A stretch of DNA of 64,000 nt, from positions 248,001-312,000 of the forward strand of contig JALJCQ010000009.1 of the NCBI GenBank assembly GCA_023091665.1, written 5' to 3'. The notes under the pieces were generated by a model. The model searched no databases, had not been told where the DNA came from, and was given only the letters and a program-made list of their open reading frames with translations. The position numbers and the translations under genes are program-made. Each line of letters starts with the position of its first letter. The first letter of the stretch is position 1. Below, piece by piece: positions 9,301 through 17,460 of this stretch. This stretch comes from Pythium myriotylum (taxonomy: Eukaryota; Oomycota; Peronosporomycetes; Pythiales; Pythiaceae).

Positions 9301-10362
9301 TTTAGTAGCACATCCAAAAACCATTTCACATTTTGGGCACACATATTTGGCCATAGCTTTATCAATATCAGTAATATACATTGCGTGTCCGTTGTAATCC
9401 ATAATGTTAATAGTTGTCTCGAATGTTTTGTCTGAAGCTCTTATTTTAGACACTTCTGACGTTTCTATATCCATTTCAAACACATCAATATTAACTTTGA
9501 AATACTCCTCAAGGTCATCGAACTGATAGATATCAATTGGCTTAAATGCTTTATATGTATCTACAAAATAGTTAATTTTCTTAAATTCACAATACTGTTT
9601 GAATCGATGTTTTACTGCGGCTGTGATACGTCGATAGTCTTTCTTAGGCTCGTCTTGTAAATGGTATGCAATACAGTGGAACATGCATTTGTTTTCCGTT
9701 TTAGGAAAGTTTAAAATGTGTCGATTATCCGTTATTGCTTTTGGAACAACTACTTCACTATCACCAAGAGAATGATTTCTGTAGTAGATCATGATCTTAA
9801 AAGCGTTAATCTCCTGAAGTTTAACTCCGCTTCTCGGAGTAGAGATTTTAGTTGTGAAATCTTTTGATTTAATATGATCAATAACCTTCGATCTAATATC
9901 TTTCCTAGAGTTAATTGCGATCGGTTGATCGAATATAGATGTATTGGATTGGGGCCGATACTCGTAATCAAATGGTTCTTCAAAGCGTTCATCGATTAAC
10001 TTGTATCCTAATTGAATATTAACTTTAAATGCCTTGTCTTGATGAGCCAAAACATTTTCAAGTTTGGTAAAGAATGACCGTTGAGAGATATTTCCATAAA
10101 GATGAGATTCAACGAACTTGGTCTTTGATGTTTTATAAGTTGGTTTACTAATGCGTGTGTTTGACAAGTTGGTTTTGATCTTATCTTCATTGATTTTATA
10201 GTATCTCGAAATCAATTTGATGTTAGATGGCTTGAGAATATTATTGATGTACACAACGCGCCCATTTTTATTACGGATCTTAACTCGATAAGAGTCTCCC
10301 CAAGCTTTTAATGGAATCTTTAGTTTCAGAAGTTGATTGAATGCATCCGAAGACTTCGCCAT
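6361..10362 (-). CDS. Protein-primed family B DNA polymerase (pPolB) of Polinton
   Basis: A 1333-residue polymerase. Exonuclease motifs: Exo I VYDFEA (~407), Exo [11 protein letters not shown] (~554), Exo III YNNLDV (~696). Polymerase motifs: [10 protein letters not shown] (~906), [14 protein letters not shown] (~1074), C DTDSAY (~1171). Additional parts are visible. A C2HC-type finger ([12 protein letters not shown], then HKKNKC) lies near residue 345. An OTU-protease-like signature ([12 protein letters not shown]) lies near 227. An HNH-like zinc module ([31 protein letters not shown]) lies at ~793-828, between exonuclease and palm. The long N-terminus would house the terminal-protein priming function. 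It replicates the linear element from protein-capped ends. The ATG follows AATATATAAGAAAAAA. No frame break was seen. Confidence 0.93.
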   Translation of the reverse strand: MAKSSDAFNQLLKLKIPLKAWGDSYRVKIRNKNGRVVYINNILKPSNIKLISRYYKINEDKIKTNLSNTRISKPTYKTSKTKFVESHLYGNISQRSFFTKLENVLAHQDKAFKVNIQLGYKLIDERFEEPFDYEYRPQSNTSIFDQPIAINSRKDIRSKVIDHIKSKDFTTKISTPRSGVKLQEINAFKIMIYYRNHSLGDSEVVVPKAITDNRHILNFPKTENKCMFHCIAYHLQDEPKKDYRRITAAVKHRFKQYCEFKKINYFVDTYKAFKPIDIYQFDDLEEYFKVNIDVFEMDIETSEVSKIRASDKTFETTINIMDYNGHAMYITDIDKAMAKYVCPKCEMVFGCATKLKNHKKNKCESKTLEAFSPKPTLYRPADNKIKSLYAKYGLKTQDFYLDHFIVYDFEAILKPLDGNKICKIEDCSKTAIYGTGNAKSPTRCLEHKTRPMILIENKTILTNEHQAVSVSICNSLTGEVRCFINEDPHQLVSVMFEYINSIADKIIDYNKNKFQILYEKLNKRLEKLDKKTLTKERTAIDESVSQVPLLGFNSGKYDINLVKKEIFDVIGCDNLRMVIKNPGYMCIATDKLKMLDISNYITAGTSYDTYLKTYLGKCQCEDQIRCTCELSKGNFPYEYITTFDKLNETGLPPREAFDSKLRNTKISDDDYERMKFVWNHYNMKTISDLLIWYNNLDVAPFVKAIKIQREFYRGYGLDIFTDGVSLPGLAEKISYQTLYKDLKLPNQTPGKAFKFPNHRYEGYKKQDIESNREFDLTIDHLNHLLAKRKYMCSYCNCQLNESNVSADRVNNNKGHINGNINISCISCNVARKDMSIIRFKDYKLTEANANKLIWSIDEEHKDIFYKMKANIAGGPSIIFNRYAEANETFIRHNKSKLVKKIIGYDANALYLWAAGNSMPCGRLTTIEAYDGIMDDIMNDKLFGFLECDIETPAHLKEYFSEMTPIFKNIEINPCDESVIGSHMYEYNKTQKDRKRTASRKLIGSYFGEKILVYTPLLKWYIQHGMEITKTYSFIKAYESRPFEKFMNAVSDARRKGDKNPDSKVLAETMKLVGNSGPFGRSGMDKTKHKEVKYQSDENKISTAIEHFNFHHLEPISGDIHEITNNKRRIQMNNPIHISIAIYQLAKLRMLQFYYDCIDYYFDRSDFQYQEMDTDSAYIAFADGHPFENLIKPELRKHYKLHQYDWFPREDTEENAAFDRRVPGLFKEEWRGNAIVSLASKNYICYDGDKGHKQKVSTKGVQQSNGKNSDILNPNAFKSIVEKRITLSATNKGFRIDKQTQNIITYSQEKVGLNYYYDKRKVLEDGITTIPLEI

Positions 10363-10560
10363 TTTTTTCTTATATATTGGTTGAGAAATTTGAAATGATA
10401 AAATTAAAAAATCGTACGTATATATCTATAAAAGAAATATCAAGATAGAAATTTTTTGTACGTATAAAACAAAATGGAAAAAATAAGTACTCTAATCCAG
10501 ATATTTCTGAGTCTCTCAGCTATGCCCCGAACCTTCGCGAATTTTTGGTGTTGGAAAATG
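10363..10560. other. Right terminal region of the Polinton
   Basis: About 200 bp of AT-rich DNA between the polymerase start and the GC-richer transposon DNA. It contains two copies of GTACGTATA (10414-10422 and 10458-10466) and would hold part of the terminal inverted repeat. A terminus ending in ACT/CT near 10492-10494 is possible. The exact end and the 6-bp target duplication cannot be set without the left end. Confidence 0.5.
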
Positions 10561-10736
10561 ATCTAAAAGTGCTTGTTTTTATTGAGGACGTAGGAAAGTC
10601 AGTTTGGTTGTCTTTTGTGGAAAGGAGGTGTGGAATAGGTTTGTTGATCTGAGAGGGTATGGAAAGGTCTGTAGGGTTGTGTGAGAAACGTTGGGAAAAA
10701 AACGTACACGAAATGTTCTAGATATTACTACTCGCA

Positions 10737-11159
10737 GTGCAGGGTTCTGCAGGTGGCGTGGTTCACCCACACAGCGAAGCGCCAAGACGCTCTGCACGGC
10801 TTGCTCAAGCCCGTCGAAGTGCGACATGGTCGTCAAATGCGACCGCAGCGTCATCAACACGACGTCGGGTTACGTTTGCTGAACCCGAAGGAGCACGTCG
10901 GGTCCCCGACACTGGTGTGAAGACCAGAAGGAAAGCGCTGCGACCGGTGCGCGCTCCTTTGCCTGTGATCGACAGGAATGGCGAACGCCATTATCACGTC
11001 GAGTCTCTCGACAGTGTGCGTGTGCACAATGGCGTCCGCCAGCTCTTGGTCAAGTGGCTTGGGTATCCAAGCAACCAGAGCTCCTGGGTTGATGAGAGTA
11101 TTCTCAGGCAAGATTGCTCTGATGCATGCGAACATGATCATCCTGGATGGTTCCAGTAG
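10737..11159 (+). pseudogene. Ty3/gypsy pol C-terminal fragment with chromodomain-like end
   Basis: An open stretch of 140 codons, probably the tail of a longer lost frame because the stop-free region starts without a convincing ATG context. The last ~60 residues read as a chromodomain: RHYHVESLDSVRVHNG, QLLVKWLGYPSNQSSWV, then an acidic helix. The first half is Arg/Ser/Ala-rich linker. It is placed just before the 3' non-coding part, polypurine tract and LTR, as in chromoviruses. Confidence 0.65.
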
Positions 11160-12102
11160 GTGGAACCGACCACCTCCATCAAGATGAGAAGTGTCTCAAG
11201 TTCCTCAAGGAAGACGCTCAGTGGAGCACACGGAAGGTCCGTCTCAGTCAAGTCGACTGTCCCTGTCTATTGTAGACATGGGTACAAGACCCAAGCAGAA
11301 GGCCATGAAGATGGCGAGAACGCCGCGTTCGGCGCAGTCGAAGCTTCGACAACGTCCACCGACCTCATCGGTTGCGTTGGACAACGCTCGCACCAAGCCA
11401 GAGTGGCTGGCTCAGTTTGGTGTTGCTACACCGAGCAGTTCTCTGCGGTGTAGCCATCACGCCCGAGCGTGTGGCCGACAACACGAAGTTGTCCGGCAAC
11501 GTCGTTGTTCGACTGCCACGGGTATCCCCGCACTCCACGCACTCAGTTGAGTCGCTGGATGAGGCTAGCCAGCCTCTCGAGTACTTGGTAGTACTCGCGG
11601 TGGGTACCCACCGACCACAGTCTCCAGTATTAGACTGGACCCAGTTCTGGGCACCGTCAAGAGACGAAGTTTGCGAGTTCGCATCGTACAGGTCTGTACG
11701 CTTGCACAAGGCAAGAACCCATCGCACTGAGTGTGTGTGCCAAGTTTGGGCTTGCCGCGAGCTTTGCTCGCCTCGCAATGGTCGTCTGACCATGCCATTT
11801 TGGCTTGCCGCCGTCAGACGGCATAATGGCCCAGTTTTGGGGGATCGTCATGATCCAGTGGTCGCTGGTGACCGCGCGCACGTCTGCATGCGTCTCATGA
11901 CGCAGCGAGGTGTAGCGCCAAGCCGCTGCGGCTCTCGATCAGTCGTTGTCGAAAAGTCGACACGCGACTTCGCGCTCATGGTCGCCATGAGTCTGTACCC
12001 ATTTCCGTGTGGGTCCTCGGAAATTCCGTACTGGAATAGGCTCGTGTTCCTTTACTAGGACACGGCTGTTCCTAAATTAGGGACAAGGGTGTTCCTCATT
12101 TT
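11160..12102. other. Non-coding 3' part of gypsy element 1
   Basis: No convincing protein is encoded on either strand; overlapping short frames look like shadows. GC-rich. It fits the long 3' untranslated part between pol and LTR in some chromoviruses. Confidence 0.5.
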
Positions 12103-12115
12103 GGGTGGGGGGTGG
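12103..12115 (+). other. Polypurine tract (plus-strand primer site)
   Basis: GGGTGGGGGGTGG ends exactly where the LTR begins with TGTAACGG. A purine-rich run in this position primes plus-strand synthesis in LTR retrotransposons. Confidence 0.65.
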
Positions 12116-12418
12116 TGTAACGGGGTACAAGGTTACACAAGTAGGTTAGGTTGTGTAGGTACATAACGTGTGTGGTCCACTTAGGGGAAAAGTTACCCTA
12201 AGTAGTGACTCTCTTTTATTAGATTCAGCAGGGGATATCCCTGGGTATTAGATACCAGGGATATCAGGTATAGGGGGGATTATTCCCCAGGGGAATAATC
12301 TGAATACAATCAGTTCGCCTTTTGCCAAGTCTTTGGCGCTCGTCGACAGGGGTCGACTCGGAGCGGCTGCTCACGCTTCCTCAAGCGCAGGTGCTGTGAA
12401 CGGTCGTGGACCGTTACA
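12116..12418 (+). repeat. Ty3/gypsy long terminal repeat, 303 bp
   Basis: It begins TGTAACGG and ends CCGTTACA, a perfect 8-bp inverted terminal repeat with the canonical TG...CA. Inside are two perfect hairpins: GATATCCCTGG (12234-12244) with CCAGGGATATC (12255-12265), and GATTATTCCCC (12278-12288) with GGGGAATAATC (12290-12300). Flanking 5-mers (GGTGG before, ACGGA after) differ, so it is not a simple solo insertion with both ends kept. Confidence 0.75.
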
Positions 12419-12421
12419 ACG

Positions 12422-12970
12422 GAGTATCAGCCAGGTGAGCTTGTGTGGCTGTATCACGTTTTGGTCAAGGAAGGACTCGTGAGGAAGCTATCGCACCTGT
12501 GGCATGGTCCATATCAGATAGAAGAGCGTGTCAGTGAGTCGGTGTACAAGCTAAAGTTCGATCGGAGCGAGAGTCAAGTCATGCCGATGATCCATATCTC
12601 CCGGCTCAAGCCATTCGTCTCAAGGATGCGGAGGCCACGTGAAACGATTGAGAGCATTCAAGACCTCGAGTTGGACGAAGCTCTATTGCCTGAGGATTCG
12701 TGGTACGAAGAAGGTGTTGATGACGAATATGAGGTGGAGAAGGTGGTCGACTGCCGATATAAGAAGCGGACGAGGAACGGTAGACGAATGCGCGAGTACT
12801 TGATCAAATGGGTCGGTCACGAGGAGCCTACATGGGAGCCGGAAGAGAATCTACACTGCAACGCTCTGCTATACGAGTTCGACGCAAGACGGGCATGGGA
12901 GAACCGCAAGGAAGCCGCTCAAACTACTCATGAGGAAGAGGTCGATGAGAGTGATTCGAGTGGCGAGTAG
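12422..12970 (+). pseudogene. Ty3/gypsy integrase C-terminus with chromodomain (element 2)
   Basis: Immediately after the LTR the frame reads EYQPGELVWLY, then KLSHLWHGPYQIEER: the GPY/F module that ends Ty3/gypsy integrases. MIHISRLKPFV follows, and then an acidic linker. A chromodomain occupies the last ~70 residues (EYEVEKVVDCRYKK, REYLIKWVGHEEPTWEPEENL). The 5' part of pol is absent. The remaining frame is intact to the stop at 12970. The first copy of the 16-bp motif described below starts 14 nt after this stop. Confidence 0.85.
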
Positions 12971-12983
12971 AGAGTGACCTGGC

Positions 12984-13041
12984 GAAGTGACCAGTCTGGT
13001 GTGAGAAGGTGCTCGGCGAAGGGACCAAGTGAACAGTCTGG
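12984..13041 (+). repeat. Spaced 16-bp motif pair, 42-bp period
   Basis: GAAGTGACCAGTCTGG at 12984 and CAAGTGAACAGTCTGG at 13026; cores start at 12987 and 13029, exactly 42 bp apart. Confidence 0.85.
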
Positions 13042-14224
13042 CCGGAGCGAGGTCACAAGAATGAGGGGACGAGACTGAAGGTGCGCGGCGAGGTGATGCG
13101 GAGCGCCGCGACTGAAGGAGAGACGGTGAGGAAGGAAAGATGATGAGGAGAAGGAGAAGAAGAAAGAGCTGAATCGAAGTACAGCTCTATAGCGACCTGA
13201 CGCGGATCGAATACGTGGTAAGGTCAAGTTCTGGGGTTGAGAGGTGGATCGAACCCAATGTACAGCCCTGCGATGGAATCCGGCGCCGGGGGCCCAAGTT
13301 GGCTGCGGAATGCTGAGGTGCGGACCCGAGTTGGTTGCACAAGAAATCGCGAAGTTGACATGTGATGAACAAGTTTCAAGGAGCTACGTTTTGTGGTGAT
13401 CGCATTCTGCCATGGGTATGCGGTGGATGCATCAAGAATGAATATTGTATTGTTGACATGGAAGCTACAAGCCTTAGGCGGTGCCAGTACACTGGGTTGA
13501 CCGAAAGGGGCTACGTCTTGACACGGAGACTGTCCGGCGAGACGACAATTGAGGCGATGTGGTGGGCGAGGTGGCGAGTGAAGCGCATGTTTGGAATCTG
13601 GCTGTCTGATCAACTACCGGACGAAGAACAGAAGCGAGCGCACGCACGTGTCAGCGAAAGTGGTGATCTGCTGTTGAGCCTGATCAGCGAAGCAGTATGG
13701 GAAGCGCGGACGTTGACCACCCCTGTCGTAGAAGCCTTAGAAAGAAACGAGCGAGTTAGGAGGACTCGGAGCAGATCGAACCCGCCGAGAGAAACAAGCG
13801 AGTTGAGACGGTTTGACGCGGACTGAATCCGCCAAGAAGCCGCGGCGTTGTCGAACTGAAGGGCTCATTCGAGTGGATCAGTCTTGATGCGCCGGTTGAG
13901 AGGGATGAGGTGATGCAGCGGAGAGAGGAGAGAGGAAGCGTCTGTGCATGTGCGAAGAAAATGGTGAAAATGAGGTGACTGATGACAAGCGAGATGCGAT
14001 GGACGAGGGGGCCCGTGCGTCAGAAGAAATGAAGCGGTATGGACACCAGAGAGGAAGAACGCACCTTTGTAGTGAGGCGCGGCCTGCGTTGATGACTTGA
14101 AGATGACCGGGGACGACTCGAGTTCGCAGGGCGACGCGCGGTGACGACCGGTGCCGGCAGCAAGAGACCCATTCGTTTGATGAATGGCGCGGCTTGATTT
14201 CAAAATACTGGCCCCAGGAACGGT

Positions 14225-14291
14225 GAAGTGATCAGTCTGGCCAGGCTTGTTAGGGATCGGTCTGGTCAGTTTGGTGAAGTGATCAGTCTGG
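14225..14291 (+). repeat. Spaced 16-bp motif pair, 51-bp period
   Basis: GAAGTGATCAGTCTGG at 14225 and TGAAGTGATCAGTCTGG ending at 14291; cores 14228 and 14279. A degenerate copy (GGGATCGGTCTGG, 14253) lies midway. Confidence 0.8.
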
Positions 14292-14759
14292 TCACCATGA
14301 GGGGAAGGATCAGTCGAGATCGGTGTCTATGATGGCGAACGCAAGTGAAGGAGCAGAACGGTCTGTGAACATGGCTATTCGTCTTATCCGAATGATGACA
14401 GCGTCTATGATTACGTGTCTGCTGCGGTCGACAACGGCTCGACAGAGCGCGGGCGGCGCTGGCATGAAGGGCGAGAAAAAAGCGTTAGCAGGAGTCAACA
14501 AATCGATGTTCTTCGCCGGCGATAATAACCTTGGACGACATTGAGGGACAGCGTGAGTTCGGAGCAGCAAGTGGGAGTGACCCTGGAAGGAGATGGCAGC
14601 GTGGGCGGAGGTCGAGAACGAGCGGCGGGCTTGGCGCACCAAGGCGCGTCGAGAAACTTCAGGCTCGATCAAGAAATGGGAGAGGCCGGCCTTCTAACCA
14701 TCCCAGCCAGAGGACCAAGTACGAACTGAAGGGTTTACGCGAACCTAACGGCCCCAGGT

Positions 14760-14817
14760 GAAGTGATCAGTCTGGCGGACGAGGTGGAGGTCCCTGAAAC
14801 GGAAGTGAACAGTCTGG
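14760..14817 (+). repeat. Spaced 16-bp motif pair, 42-bp period
   Basis: GAAGTGATCAGTCTGG at 14760 and GAAGTGAACAGTCTGG at 14802; cores 14763 and 14805. Confidence 0.85.
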
Positions 14818-14924
14818 TTGGTGAGGATCCAGCCCCGACGTCTAAGAACGTATAAGAACGTGTAAGAAGGGGAGAGCTCGATTGAAGCGTCAAGAAACTT
14901 CCACTGCGAACGAGGAAATCAAGT

Positions 14925-14983
14925 GAGTTGAACAGTCTGGCGGAGACACCCTATCGAGGCCGGCGCGAAGTGATCAGGTCTGG
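14925..14983 (+). repeat. Spaced 16-bp motif pair, 42-bp period (imperfect copies)
   Basis: GAGTTGAACAGTCTGG at 14925 and GAAGTGATCAGGTCTGG (one extra G) at 14967; core starts 14928 and 14970, still 42 bp apart. The pair ends 11 nt before the ATG of the SANT-like gene. Confidence 0.8.
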
Positions 14984-14994
14984 CGGACGGAACA

Positions 14995-17460
14995 ATGGCA
15001 GCTGGCATGAAGCGCAAGCGTGGGACTGACAAGGGCCAGGTAGAGGGCGCAGACGAAGGGCGGCAAGACACAATCGAGAAGCCGCCTGGAATTGAAGGAG
15101 AAGGTACACGGCAAGGTACGCATCAAGAAACGCCACCGCCCTCGACTTCCGCTCGACACACGGCTCAAGATGAAGGAGATACTTCTGTCAACTCGTCAAG
15201 AAAGCTCGCTCGTGCCGGAAGCCAAGCTGAAGCCCCTGCTCGTTCGGCCTCGAAGAAGAGTGCTGGCTCACACTGGCCGGAAGGGCAGCTCAAGACGTTA
15301 CGCGTCCTGTACGAGCTGAAGGACCGCAACAAGTGGACGTGGAACCGGTTCGCTGAGGAATTCAACAAGATCAACGAAGTTACCGGACACCCATTGCGTG
15401 ATGCTAATGCCTGCCGAGCTCGCTGCCAAAGAGATCCAGAGTTGAGGAAGAATACAGAGCCCAAGCTCACCAAGTGGACGCCTGAGCAAGAAGCGTTTCT
15501 GACTGCGGAGAAGAAGGCGAAGACCTCGAACCGAGACATATATGCGAAGTATCTTGATAAGGTTCAGGCTCACGGGTGGGCATCTCGAGAATACAAGACG
15601 GTGATGACCAAGCTTTCCAGCATCTCAGAGCGAGATTCGAGTCGCAAGAGCAACCGTTCAAGCGACCAGGGGACGGCCACTGACCGACAAACGCTGACTA
15701 TGGCGCGCCGAGTATGGCATCCCGACGAAGACGCCGTATTGATGAAGGCTCTACACGCGCATAAGGACGAGGGCGCAGCTATATGTCACGAAGCGATACA
15801 GAGCGAGCTCCTGGCCCTCGGAGAACGAGATGGAGTACCCATTGGTGACCGCACCATTGTGGCCATCAATAAACGACTGAACACCTTACGTGATGGGAAG
15901 CCCGAAGCGACGAAGCTGCCCACGCGGTGGACGGACAAGGACGATCAACAGATCCGTCAAGCTATGAAGCAAGAGAAGCGGAAGCGCGGACAAGCAATTA
16001 AAGAACTCTCGGCAGCGTTGGAAGTCTCCGAGTTTGCTGTGCGTCGTCGTTGGAAAGAGCTGAAAGTTATCGATAAGGAAGTCGGTGGTTCGACGGAAGA
16101 GAAGGAAGCCAGTCCAGGCCAAGGAATTCTCATCGAGCCGTTTGTGTGTGAGGCCAACCAAGGTGGTGCCACTCGGCCAGGGAAGACCGTTGCCCACTCG
16201 GGATGCACGATGCCAAGCGCCGTATTGGCTGAGACGCTGCTGGCCCTGCGATCTGACAATGCGGAGGTCGAGAGCGTCGCCGAGAGTGGAGATGAGATCT
16301 TGTTCGAGGGCGTGAATGAAGAGTCAGATGATGACGCACCAACGAATGACCCAGCCAGACCTGATGAAGAAGACGTCGACCTTGCCGTGGCACAGGCTCT
16401 TGGCGAGGTGACGCCCATCGTGGAATATTGCAGCCAGCAAGCTAGTGAAGAGTCGAAGCAGGACACGGACCAGGGGATGAGCGGCCAAGCAGAGAATCTG
16501 CCGACGACCTTAGAGCAAGGAGACGGTGTCAGAGCGACGGATGCGGGCGAGAGCCTTGAAGACAGCGCTAGGGTGACCGCAGGAACTACTAGAGAAACTC
16601 CAGCGCCTAGAGAGACTGAGACCCACGAACTGCAGGCTCCCGGAGGAAGCGTACGCGAAGGTGCCACGGACGAAACGCCTTCAATTCCAGTGTATGAAGG
16701 CGTGCCAGCAGATACAGCCGACGTTCCGATTGCTCAAGCTTCGTCCAAGGCAGACGAAGTTTCCGACCACGCACCCGAAGTGATCAGTCTGGCTACCCCA
16801 TTAGTGGGCGGTGAAGACGAAGTGAACAGTCTGGAGGGTTTGCCAGAGGCCACACAAGCTGGAGTGAACAGTCTGGCGGAGGTAGCGAAGGCAACTAACT
16901 TGGTCGACCTTTTAGTAGACCCTCCATCTGAAGTGATCAGTCTGGCCAAGGAACCAGTCGCCAGTCGAAGTGTAGTGAACAGTCTGGTCCCTTCCGTGGG
17001 GCACGCTCCCTCCAGCTTGGAAGACCATGCCGCTGAGAGCATCAAAGGCGGATCCCACGAGATCCGAGGACCTCAAGACCCACCACACGCTGCGCCGATG
17101 ATAGAAGAGGACGAAGTGGTGTGGCGAAATGCACACGATGGTGCACCACAATACATCACCGTCCGAATTGCTCCAGACCAATCAAGGAAAGCTCTCTCAG
17201 CCGACACATGTGATCGTTTGAGAGCAAGTGACCTCGCACCAGACTCCAAGTTGAGGATGTTCTACAAGGACAGTGAGCAGCGCGTGCAAGATATGATTGA
17301 AGGCGGCCTAGACAAAATGCGTCTTCCCGACGGTCCGGCACCCCCTGTCGACAAGTGCTTGCTGAGGGAACTAATGCTGGCCGGAACAATCCTCTCGCGT
17401 GGCGAAGAATCGCGCGCAATATTCTTGCGGGAGATGTGGACAGACAAGTACGGAGAGTGA
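14995..17460 (+). CDS. SANT/Myb-like multi-repeat DNA-binding protein, 821 aa
   Basis: The basic Ser/Thr/Glu-rich N-terminus is followed by at least three or four SANT/Myb-like helical repeats. These are visible by their Trp-centred starts: HWPEGQLKTLRVLYEL (~93), KWTPEQEAFLTAEKKA (~160), VWHPDEDAVLMKALHAH (~240) and RWTDKDDQQIRQAMKQ (~308); the last ends in RRRWKELKV. Residues ~395-720 are an acidic, low-complexity tail. In this tail, residues ~595-665 carry five E-V-I/N-S-L repeats encoded by the 16-bp DNA motif. The frame is open throughout and starts 11 nt after a motif pair. It overlaps the helicase frame by 62 nt. Likely role: sequence-specific DNA binding, perhaps to the motif array. 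No named family beyond SANT/Myb-like was recognised. Confidence 0.7.
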   Translation: MAAGMKRKRGTDKGQVEGADEGRQDTIEKPPGIEGEGTRQGTHQETPPPSTSARHTAQDEGDTSVNSSRKLARAGSQAEAPARSASKKSAGSHWPEGQLKTLRVLYELKDRNKWTWNRFAEEFNKINEVTGHPLRDANACRARCQRDPELRKNTEPKLTKWTPEQEAFLTAEKKAKTSNRDIYAKYLDKVQAHGWASREYKTVMTKLSSISERDSSRKSNRSSDQGTATDRQTLTMARRVWHPDEDAVLMKALHAHKDEGAAICHEAIQSELLALGERDGVPIGDRTIVAINKRLNTLRDGKPEATKLPTRWTDKDDQQIRQAMKQEKRKRGQAIKELSAALEVSEFAVRRRWKELKVIDKEVGGSTEEKEASPGQGILIEPFVCEANQGGATRPGKTVAHSGCTMPSAVLAETLLALRSDNAEVESVAESGDEILFEGVNEESDDDAPTNDPARPDEEDVDLAVAQALGEVTPIVEYCSQQASEESKQDTDQGMSGQAENLPTTLEQGDGVRATDAGESLEDSARVTAGTTRETPAPRETETHELQAPGGSVREGATDETPSIPVYEGVPADTADVPIAQASSKADEVSDHAPEVISLATPLVGGEDEVNSLEGLPEATQAGVNSLAEVAKATNLVDLLVDPPSEVISLAKEPVASRSVVNSLVPSVGHAPSSLEDHAAESIKGGSHEIRGPQDPPHAAPMIEEDEVVWRNAHDGAPQYITVRIAPDQSRKALSADTCDRLRASDLAPDSKLRMFYKDSEQRVQDMIEGGLDKMRLPDGPAPPVDKCLLRELMLAGTILSRGEESRAIFLREMWTDKYGE
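16777..16876 (+). repeat. Spaced motif triplet inside coding sequence, 42-bp period
   Basis: GAAGTGATCAGTCTGG at 16777, GAAGTGAACAGTCTGG at 16819 and GGAGTGAACAGTCTGG at 16861; cores 16780, 16822 and 16864, both intervals exactly 42 bp. They encode EVISL, EVNSL and GVNSL. Confidence 0.85.
16930..16987 (+). repeat. Spaced motif pair inside coding sequence, 42-bp period
   Basis: GAAGTGATCAGTCTGG at 16930 and GTAGTGAACAGTCTGG at 16972; cores 16933 and 16975. They encode EVISL and VVNSL. Confidence 0.85.

Larger units (their letters stand above)
1..10560. mobile_element. Polinton/Maverick (right part, truncated by window edge)
   Basis: The block is markedly more AT-rich than the DNA to its right. 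It carries the hallmark Polinton set: protein-primed family B polymerase, retroviral-type integrase with a C-terminal chromodomain, packaging ATPase and a penton-like capsid protein. The genes form two convergent groups that meet at 4841/4846. The double jelly-roll major capsid and the adenain-like protease are not seen and should lie left of base 1. The right end is not fixed: AT-rich sequence fades between about 10490 and 10560, and no left terminal repeat is available for comparison. The capsid, ATPase, integrase and polymerase frames are open, so the copy may be young or recently active. Confidence 0.9.
10700..12418 (+). mobile_element. 3' end of a Ty3/gypsy retrotransposon (element 1)
   Basis: A decayed chromodomain-bearing pol tail, a ~950-bp 3' non-coding part, a polypurine tract and an LTR follow one another in the order expected at the 3' end of a Ty3/gypsy element. 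The 5' part is missing where the Polinton abuts. After the LTR, the integrase tail of a second gypsy element begins at once, in frame, suggesting that element 1 inserted into element 2. Target duplications do not match across the LTR, as expected if the other end is lost. Confidence 0.7.
12971..14994. other. Non-coding leader region with motif copies
   Basis: About 2 kb between the gypsy pol stop and the SANT-like gene. It holds eight copies of the spaced motif (listed separately). A 154-codon frame at 13362-13826 is not recognisable and has no supporting context. A short tract at 14760-14850 can be read as EVISLADEVEVPETEVNSL, similar to the repeat region of the downstream protein, before a stop; it may be a duplicated piece of that gene. 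Confidence 0.5.

Noticed and set aside
12111..12423. Simple solo-LTR insertion with target duplication
   Set aside because: Flanking 5-mers GGTGG and ACGGA do not match; a 3' end of a truncated element fits better.
13362..13826. 154-codon plus-strand frame in the motif-rich leader
   Set aside because: No recognisable domain or supporting context; kept only as a remark.
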